Source: Scilla litardierei
Taxonomy: Eukaryota; Streptophyta; Magnoliopsida; Asparagales; Asparagaceae
Assembly: GCA_030789695.1 (NCBI GenBank)
Contig: CM061132.1
Location: 157,648,817 to 157,712,816 of the forward strand
Direction: 5' to 3'
DNA length: 64,000 nt
Part shown: in pieces, positions 56,267-64,000 of the stretch
Position numbering within the stretch: the stretch's first letter is position 1
How the letters are laid out: each line of letters begins with the position of its first letter
The notes under the pieces: generated by a model
What the model saw: the letters and a program-made list of their open reading frames with translations, nothing else
Told to the model about the DNA's origin: nothing
The model's database searches: none
Made by a program: the position numbers and the translations under genes

Positions 56267-57012
56267 ACACCTCTGTCCCCACCTCTGTCAGTGTCGGGGG
56301 TACCTTAGCTGAGCCCACCTCCACTGCTTCCGAGGCTGTCACCACCACCACCACCGGCCCTCTGTCTGCTGAGCCTGTTTCTTCTGCACCCCCTGAGCGC
56401 CCGCCGACCGTAGTTGAGTGCGGAGAGCCCTCTGTTTCCACTGCTACTGTATTCTTCGAGAGTGTCGTGGCGTCTGTCCACGCTTCTGTGCCACTGACCT
56501 CTCTGGCCGACTCGCTGCCACTTTTGCACCCTTCTTTTGTTGCTGCTGCCTCCACTTCTCACCAGCCGGTGCCCCGGCCTCACACTGAGGCCAGGCCCAC
56601 ATTCGCGGGCGCATCACCTTTCGTTCCCTTCCCCGCTGAGCCAGTCACATACGCGACCCGAGTACGCCAGCCACGCCCTGCACAGCCCCGCCCGGTGCGT
56701 CCCTCTGCACCACCTCCCCCTAACACTGTACTTCAGAGCATTCGTGCTCTAGAGGGGGCGGTGAGTGGTCTCAGAGGCGACCTTAGGACCCTTTCCTCCA
56801 CCGTCTCTGCGATGGCTGGCCGCTTCGAGCTGCTCCCGTAGATTCACTACTGTCTTACCCAGGTCTTGGAGCGTCTCCCGCGCGTACCCCCACCCACCCA
56901 GCAGGTTCCCACCCACGCTTCCACTTCCACACCCACACCTGCTCAGCGGCCTGTCCGGCCACCCCCACCACTTCCGCCTCAGGACGGAGACGGTGCGGCA
57001 CCACCTTCTTAG

Positions 57013-58970
57013 GCACCCTTGATGCCATCGATTATTCCTGCCGTTGTGCTGCCCGTTTCTGCTGGGTCCTGATGCATTTTCGTACACCCCCCTCCCCTCA
57101 CTTATTTTGGGATTCTCATTTTGCCGTATCTTTATATATCTATTTTTGGGAGAGAGGGAGACTTTTTGGTGCCACATATATATCTGTATCACTCCTATCT
57201 TTGCATGCATCATGTCCGCATCATATTTTTCATTTCTTTATTTTTCTTCTCACTTTTTCTTCATGCATGCATCCTCACTTTCCCCTCCATTTCTTGTCTC
57301 TCGGTGTGCCACACTTTGCACATTGAGGACACTGTGCCATTTAGCTTGGGGGAGTGAGTTCTCACGATCTTTTTCGATTTGCCACCTTTATTTTTAGTTT
57401 TTCACACCATTTTTTCACTTTTGCACTTACTCTCATCATTTTTCTTTTATTTTACCATGCATCACGTTTTTCTTATTTTTCTGTGTGCCGCATTGTAGAT
57501 AGTTCTATTTTTCCTTTTCCTTTTCCTTTATTCCTTTTTTTTTCATCTCATGCTAGAGATGACTTTTCTGTGATGATGATGACGTGGGATTTAGCTTACT
57601 CTATATGCATGCTATATTTGTCATGTCTTAGATTTTTATTTCTGATATCATATGCTATGACTTGCCTTGCATCTAGAGATAGTAACCCACACTTTTGCCA
57701 CATGAAAATGGATGAAATTTTATTATTAGCTGAGTCTGAATATTCATATGTATGCTATCACAGAAAACACACCAAGATTCACGCATTGAATGCCTATATC
57801 TGGAGTACTGATTTCTTTTCCTATATCACTTCTATATGCATGAATTGTACACTTCACTTCAGGATGATTGAATGATGTTAGCTATGATAAATCTGGATTA
57901 GTTAGCTTTTTTGTAATCGAAACTGAGTAGACTAGATTACCCTGCTGAAGTTGTTGTGCATGTCTTATAGAGTGAACCGAGTGATTTATTTATTTCTTTC
58001 TCCACAAATCTTGAACATCATTTCTCTACTCTTAAAATCATGGTGAATCTCCCCTTAGCAATTCTATTATATGGCATTTCCCCCGCTATTAATTCCTAGC
58101 TCCAAATTTCTTATTCAAAAACAAAAAAAAGGGGGAAAAGAGAAAATATTCTTGTATATCTTTATCTCTCTTTGAGTTGGGATCGTTGTGTATATATGCT
58201 ATATCAAAAAAAAACAAAAAGAAAAAAAAAGAGAAAAGAAAAGAGGAAAAATCTTCAATAAAAGATCTCATCTCACTTTCTTTCTTTCTTCTTTCTTCTT
58301 ATTACTTTTGGAGCTTTATAAAAATGGGGATGTGAATATTTTTTATGCCGCCACGCTTATAGATAAGATTGGGGGAGGGGATCCATTGATGTGTGAGAGA
58401 GTGACTACTTGACGTTGCACGACAACCTAGGCTAAGTAATATTCTATACTAAATGAGATTATTCCCAGCTTTACGAAATCCAGGAATCTAAGCCTAGCAC
58501 TCATTTCATGAAATCCATACTTTTCTATTCTCTCTATTCTATAGTGTGATACTCTTATACTCCTGATAGAAAGCGTTCAATTGAAAAGTGTGTGATCTGT
58601 GATTTGTATACCGCTTTAAATGATTCAGACAATGTTAATTATAAAATTATTCCGTTTTTCAAGTTTATATTGTCGTTCGTGGGTTTTCTATTTCTATTTG
58701 CACTACTACACTATGATATCAAAATAAAATTCTTTGACATGTGTTTTTCATTCAGTGTATGCTGTATGAGTAAGTGAAACCCACGTCCTGAGAAAATGAT
58801 CTAGCAGCTTACCTCTTCGCTTCTTCCTTTCTTCCTTATTTTTATTTCGTTTTTCATTCTTCTCCGTTTTTCATTTTCCATTTCTTCGCCACTTTCGTTT
58901 TCCGAATCCACCGGGTTCGCCTTTTACTTATCTTCCCCGAGGACGAGTAAGAGGCAAGCTTGGGGGATTT
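57013..58970 (+). other. Long 3' untranslated region of Athila B
   Basis: T-rich sequence without coding capacity. Purine runs AGCTTGGGGGAGTGAG (about 57343) and GATTGGGGGAGGGG (about 58366) precede the functional polypurine tract AAGCTTGGGGGATTT (about 58956-58970). The phrase CACATTGAGGACACTGTGCC before the first run is typical of Athila/Tat elements. Confidence 0.6.
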
Positions 58971-60787
58971 TGATCGCTCCTTATTTTAAACCTTTTTCCC
59001 GCATGTTTGCATGCCATTTAGATCGCCCAAATCATGTTTTTCACGATATATCGACGATATTGAGATGCTTTTCACGATTTGTTGTTTTTGTCGCATTTCA
59101 GGTGATTTGGCGCGATTTGGAGTGATCTCGAGATGCGCTTACTCCAGAGGGTCACCGACGACCACCCCGAGGGGTATTTTGCTGTTGGAGAGGAGCGGAA
59201 GAAGAATGGACGTCGCAGGAGCGACGAGGAGGCCAAAATAAGCAGATTGGGCATGTTTTGTGTCCCACTCGGCCGAGTGGAGGAGCCACTCGGCCGACCA
59301 GCGAGACACCGCTCGGCCGACCAGATCAGACACGATTTACATGTGCACTCGGCCGAGCGACGGAGACCACATCGGCCAAGTGACGAGACCCCGTCCGCCC
59401 GAGTGGCGCCCAGACGAAGCCCTTCAAAAATCTCCAAGTTACTGTTTTCGGCTGCCTGAGCTTCAGAAGACCCACTCGGCCGAGTGGATTATCCCGTCCG
59501 CCCGAGTACCATGAAGCCATCGGCCGAGTGACGACAACTCACTCGGCCGAGCCGCCCCCGAAGTAGAGACCCCTGAAGGCCCCGACTTACTGGAAAATTA
59601 CAGGGTTTCTCACTCGGCCGAGCGAATTTTGTCACTCGGCCGAGTGCGACGCGCTGCCTGTAGCGAAAATTGCGGAAAACAGGCTGCGCAGGGGTATTTT
59701 GGTCACAGTTTTTGGACGATTTTGGGGGCTATTTAAACCCTGTTTTTACCCTAGTTTTGAGAGCTTCCTCTTAGATTTTTTTGCAGCTTTTTAGATTAGT
59801 TTTTTTTAGCTTTATTTTGGAGATTGGAGAAGAGACAAAGTTTGATTTTTGTTGGATTAATTGAAGAACTCCATTGGTTTGCTTTTCTATTCTCTAAAAA
59901 TTCTATTTTTATTGCATATCTCAATATTGTGATGAATTCTATTGCTTATTTCATTAATTATTTTTGTGATCTTGCTATGAATTGTGAGTAGTCGCCACGT
60001 CTTGGGGCGTGGGGATGAACCCTACAAGCCCTATTTCTTAATTGTGATGAATTGGTAGGAATTTTGCTAGAATTGCTATTAGAGATTAGATTGGGATCAA
60101 ATTACTACGGATGGCTAGGAATTCACATCGATTGGGATTTGCAAGAGATTGGATCCCAATTCGATAGGAAACCCTAGAAATCCGAATTGGGTTGGAATCG
60201 AATTTCCGTAGTATCGGTTTGCAAGAGATTGGACCGATACTAGGGTTTCCGGTTCCAATTCCGCGCCAATACCCGTTTGCAAGAGATTGGACGGGTAGGA
60301 ACTATCCCAACCTAGGTCGTGGACCGAGTTTGCAAGAGATTGGGCTCGGTGCGCGATTGAACGATGATGTTGATCCTAATGCTAGCTTCCCTGGGTTAGG
60401 GTTTGCAAGAGATTGGGCCCGAACCTAGGATAGCTATAGACCGGCAACAGCGCGAGAGCGTGAGCTTGGTTCTACATTCAGTTGCAACTAGTTCATCCAA
60501 AATCTTATTCTAGCAATTTTGATACCGATGAACCACTTTTACGGAATATGGTGAGTAGCGGGAATTCCCCATTCCCTAGACGTTCTTTATTTGATTTGAT
60601 ATTTCCGCACTTTGTCTGACGATTGTGACAGGATCGCCAAAGGCAATTCTCTCTTCTTAAATAGCCAGGTTGATTGGAGCAAGCACGGTCATTCGTCCTC
60701 CCTGTGTTCGATATCCCGCTCGCTGCTACACCGTGCACTTGCGGTAAAACTACAACCGTTCTTTAGGGTTACGTCCCGGAGCGATCA
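58971..60787 (+). repeat. 3' LTR of Athila B
   Basis: TGATCGCTCC to GAGCGATCA, 1817 bp. Relative to the 5' LTR it has an extra 22-bp unit in the palindrome array (near 59620-59645). The five shared-loop hairpins lie at about 60128-60430. Confidence 0.93.
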
Positions 60788-61917
60788 CAGCCTCTATAGT
60801 CGGACGTGTATTGGGCCGTCGCCTACCCCGCATATGACGCTCCGGTTTGGGTGGCCAAGCTCTGTAAGCTTGCCCCGGAGGTCTTCTTTAGTGGGGGGAG
60901 CAAGCGTGTAGCTCGGCCCGTGCCCCTCTCCGGTTTGGGTGGCGAGGATTGGTCCTGCCCCGGAGTCTTTGAGAGGGCGGGTATTGGGCTGTCGCCTCCC
61001 CGCAGCCTCTATAGTCGGACGGGTATTGGGCCGTCGCCTACCCCGCATATGGCGCTCCGGTTTGGGTGGCTAAGCTCCGTAAGCTTGCTCCGGAGGTCTT
61101 CTTTAGTGAGGGGGAGCGAGCGCGTAGCTCGGCCCGTGCCCCTCTGCGGTTTGGGTGGCGAGGTTTGGTCCTGCCCCGGAGTCTTTGAGAGGGCGGGTAT
61201 TGGGCCGTCGCCTCCCCGCACCCTCTATAGTCAGACGGGTATTGGGCCGTCACCTACCACGCATATGACGCTCCGGTTTGGGTGGCCAAGCTCCGTAAGC
61301 TTACCCCGGAGGTCTTCTTTAGTGGAGGGTAGCGAGCGCGTAGCTCGGCCTGTGCCCCTCTTCGGTTTGGGTGGCGAGGATTGGTCCTGCCTCGGAGTCT
61401 TTGAGAGGGCGTGTAGTGGGCCGTCGCCTCCCCGCACCCTCTATAGTCGGACGGGTATTGGGCCGTTGCCTACCCCGCATATGGCGCTCCGGTTTGGGTG
61501 GCCAAGCTCCGTAAGCTTGCCCCGGAGGTCTTCTTTAGTGGGGGGGAGCGAGCGCATAGCTCGGCTCGTGCCCCTCTCCAGTTTGGGTGGCGAGGATTGG
61601 TCCTGCCCCGGTGGTCTTCTTTAGTGGGGGGGAGCGAGCGCGTAGCTCGGCCCGTGCCCCTCTCCGGTTTGGGTGGCGAGGATTGGTCCTGCCCCGGAGT
61701 CTTTGAGAGGGCGGGTATTGGGCCGTTGCCTCCCCGCAGCCTCTATAGTCGGACGGGTATTGGGCCGTCGCCTACCCCGCATATGGCGCTCCGGTTTGGG
61801 TGACCAAGCTCCATAAGCTTGCCCCAGAGGTCTTCTTTAGTTGGGGGGAGCGAGCGCGTAGCTCGGCCAGTGCCCCTCTCCGGTTTGGGTGGCGAGGATT
61901 GATCCTGCCCCGGAGTC
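60788..61917. repeat. 215-bp tandem array, right part
   Basis: Anchors are at about 60830, 61045, 61261, 61478 and 61779. The last interval is 301 bp because a partial unit near 61610 is duplicated. The first bases (CAGCC) repeat the last bases before Athila B, the target duplication. The array ends near 61917 and passes into the gag-protease 3' flank. Confidence 0.9.
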
Positions 61918-62050
61918 TTGCGTTTTTTGGGCTGAAATTTTCAGGTGGAAATGACGAAATTCGAAGATGCAAAAAAGGGAAAGGATATTTCATTCGAGAC
62001 TTACAGTTTCCAACTACATCGCGACTGGCGTTCCGTGCTCTTCGGAGGGA

Positions 62051-64000
62051 TTAGCCCGCCCCCGTCAGGGGGGGCGAGACGGGCGCGGCAGGTCTGGTCC
62101 TATTCTGCGGCGCCGTCAGCAGGAGCCGGCTTTTGATGGCAGGAGTCGTCCCTTCCCCTGGGTAGGTCGACCGCCAGGTTTTGCTCTGGACCCTTGTGTT
62201 TGGTCGATCCCACGTAACAGCTCCTGGACAGCTTCTAGCTTCCCGCACTGACCCAACCCCTCGGGGGGTTTGGAACTTGACCATCTGGTGTAGCAGGCTG
62301 GGGAGCGCTTCGATGGTCGCCATGTAGGGTCGTCCTATGATCCCGCTGTTTGCCGACGCAATGTTGACCACAACAAACAGAGTCATTCGGGTGACGACAT
62401 GTGGTTCTTCCCCGAGAGTTATTGGCAAGGTGATCACTCCTACTATAGGGGTCGAGTGATTGGTGAAGCCGACGAGGGGCCCGGAGCAGGGTCTCAGGTC
62501 CGTCGGCCTCAACCCCATCTTTTCGATCGTGGACATAAACAGAATGTCGCAAGAGCTCCCTGTGTCGATCAGGAGGCGGCTAACGATGGCCGTCCCTATT
62601 TGGGCCTCGATGACGATAGCGTCATCGTGGGGCAGCTCGACTCCCTCCAGATCCTCGTCGCTGAAAGTAATGGTAGGGTAGGTTACCCTTCTCCCCCTCG
62701 GATCCCCTCCGAAACCCGCCGTCATAACTTGCCTTGCGTATGCCTTTTTGCTTGACAAAGACGCTCCTTCGGAGGACGGCCCGCCACATATCGTGCTTAT
62801 GCGCATGACCGGTTTCGGGGGGAGAGCTTCTTCCCGCTCACCGTGCGTTGGAGGGTCTGCTCTTCGTGCCCTCCGGGGGTTCCCCTCCTCTCGGTCTGGT
62901 CTCCTGCCCCCGACGAAGCCCCCTAGGTGGCCCGCCTGGATCAGCCGCACGATCTCCCTTTTGAGGGTGAAGCAGTCGTCGGTGTCATGGTCGTGGTCCC
63001 GGTGGTATCGGCAATATTTTCGGAAATCTCTCCGGGCCGGATCCGACTTCATTTCCCGAGGCGGCTCCGGCAGCAGTCCGGCTCTCGTCTCCGCGGCCAT
63101 CACCTCTATCAGGGGGGCATTGAGCTGCGTGTAATGTGCCCGTAGGGGACCTTCTTGTCTCGGGATGACTCAGGGGGGCCCTTGGGCCGGGGCGAACTCT
63201 CGGGCCGGGCCAGGGCGATCTTGCGGGCGTCGCCCCGTCGGTTCATGCTTTGGTTGAGCCATCTGGTCACGCCCTCGATGCCCTTCCTCTTGCCTTGACC
63301 GAGGGTGTGACCGGGGCTCGCCTCGGAGCGGCTTCGCCAGGGGAAATAGGGCCTTTTGCCGAGAGTCTCTTCGGCTAATGCATGCCTCTCCGCCATAGCA
63401 ACCAGCGCCTCATAGTCGGTTGGCGGATCTCGGAGTAGGGATTTGTGGAGGCTCCGAGTCCGCGATCCTGTCTTGAAGGCCAGCATGAGTACCTCGTCGC
63501 CGCAGGTCACCACCACCCGTCTCTCATCCTGAAAGCGGCACAGGTATCTACCCGTCGCCTCCCCTTCTTCTTGGACTATCGTGCTGGGATAGTCCAAGGG
63601 CTTCTTGTTCGTCCGCCCGGCCCGAAACTCTTGGCAGAACTTGTGGGACAGCTCGCCAAAGCTCCTAATGGATCTTGCGGGTAGGCCGAAGTACCAGTCC
63701 AACGCTGTGTCCCTCAGACTTTGCGAGAAATGCCGGCACCGGAATGCCTCATCCACATCCTGCGCCTCCATTGCCCCCCGGTATTGTTGCACGTGTGTGA
63801 GGGGGTCGCCTCTTCCATTGTATATGGCTAGGTGGGGGGGGGTTTGAATCTTACTGGCCTTGGGGCGGACGTGATCCACCGTGCCAGCGGCGTGGCCTCC
63901 TCCGGGTAGGTAGGGCGCTCGGGCGCATCCCCCCTTCGCCATTCGGGGGTCTGGCTCCGGTCGCGACTCGGCTGCCGGCGGTCCTCCTGCCCGGGGAGTA
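62051..64000 (-). pseudogene. Tat-type gag-protease, partial and frameshifted
   Basis: The reading frame enters from beyond base 64000, as no stop precedes the Met at 63942. The Gag core reads LAIYNGRGDPLTHVQQY, then ALDWYFGLP and SFGELSHKF. A frame change near 63130 shifts into the second block. That carries the Tat-type Cys/His segment YCRYHRDHDHDTDDC, the aspartic protease LLIDTGSSCDILF and the IIGRPYM flap-side motif. It ends at a stop at 62051. Reverse transcriptase should follow but is absent. Confidence 0.85.

Larger units (their letters stand above)
47422..57012 (+). pseudogene. ATHILA ORF1-like gene (ORF2 of Athila B), split by an LTR element
   Basis: The frame starts MPPRTRPRSKRASAKRKR at 47422, a basic and possibly nuclear-targeting N-terminus. 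It runs to 48732, resumes at 56272 after the nested element and the duplicated ACACC, and ends at TAG 57010-57012, about 683 codons. In-frame TAG codons at 47626-47628 and 56839-56841 (both probably from CAG) disable it. The central part (FRDDAHRAVFEHIS, LYDNVGWRDFF, FRFMDRECQVTLDMMRAFF) resembles the ATHILA ORF-1 family, of unknown function. The C-terminal half is Pro/Thr/Ala-rich low complexity. No signal peptide or membrane segment argues for an envelope role. Confidence 0.75.
41483..60787 (+). mobile_element. Athila-type LTR element (Athila B), no reverse transcriptase
   Basis: LTRs 41483-43277 and 58971-60787 are flanked by the duplication CAGCC (41478-41482 and 60788-60792). Inside: primer-binding site, gag-protease (43432-46202), internal palindrome array with TATA (46530-46878), an ATHILA ORF1-like gene (47422-57012, split by the 48733-56266 insertion), a long T-rich 3' region and a polypurine tract. 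Without the nested element it is about 11.8 kb. By eye the LTRs differ at about 20 positions plus a 22-bp indel, near 1%. Confidence 0.93.
36393..64000 (-). mobile_element. Tat-type Ty3/gypsy element, minus strand, running off the window
   Basis: Minus-strand order: gag-protease (64000 to 62051), a 215-bp tandem array (61917-60788 and 41482-39012, split by Athila B), a GC-rich 3' region with possible antisense coding remnants, polypurine tract, and 3' LTR (37526-36393). Reverse transcriptase, RNase H and integrase are absent between protease and the array. Tandem arrays in the 3' region and antisense ORFs are known traits of the Tat lineage. The 5' LTR lies beyond base 64000. Confidence 0.7.

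Noticed and set aside
47422..57012. Envelope gene of a plant retrovirus-like element
   Set aside because: The position resembles env in some Athila elements, but no signal peptide, transmembrane segment or cleavage site is visible; it matches ATHILA ORF1-type sequence better.
56262..57213. Minus-strand Gly/Ser/Arg-rich ORFs opposite the ORF2 C-terminus
   Set aside because: Complement of the Pro/Thr-rich coding repeat; no support.

Overview
This window is nuclear DNA of a flowering plant. It has spliced plant-type exons, Ty1/copia and Ty3/gypsy LTR retrotransposons of plant lineages, CACTA and hAT DNA transposons, MITEs and a tRNA-derived SINE head. I cannot name the species. Only one host gene looks intact: a four-exon soluble epoxide hydrolase on the minus strand (28703-30155). 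Nearly everything else is transposable-element DNA, much of it nested. All boundaries and repeat counts were read by eye, without alignment software.

Layout. 1-3355: an exon of a DNA-3-methyladenine glycosylase gene (177-279) and a CACTA terminus ending at 3355, which cuts a minus-strand gypsy gag (3356-4003). That gypsy's LTR (4146-6616) cuts a plus-strand copia pol (6617-8965). 9131-21138: a minus-strand copia with two LTRs, split by an Athila-type gypsy (13899-20362), whose gag is split by a solo LTR (16701-18686, TSD ACAGT). 21580-28530: a second copia with very short LTRs (TSD GAAAC), just beyond the poly(A) signal of the epoxide hydrolase gene. 30156-36392: intergenic DNA with a MITE, a SINE head, a solo LTR and a hAT element (TSD ACTACATC). 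36393-64000: a minus-strand Tat-type gypsy (3' LTR, 215-bp tandem array, gag-protease running off the window). Its array is split by an Athila element (41483-60787, TSD CAGCC). A non-coding 7.5-kb LTR element (48733-56266, TSD ACACC) splits the second ORF of that Athila element and itself holds a small foldback element.

How parts work together. The retroelements encode gag-protease or degraded polyproteins. The most recent insertions (Athila B and the non-coding element) show no reverse transcriptase, so they must have been moved by partner elements.

Most striking observation. In three Athila-like LTRs with different sequences, two modules flank the TATA box. Upstream lies an array of short palindromes with central CG (or related inverted motifs). 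About 400-800 bases downstream lies a set of hairpins that share one loop sequence but have different self-complementary stems. Athila B also carries an extra palindrome array plus TATA box in front of its second ORF. I know of no description of this architecture.
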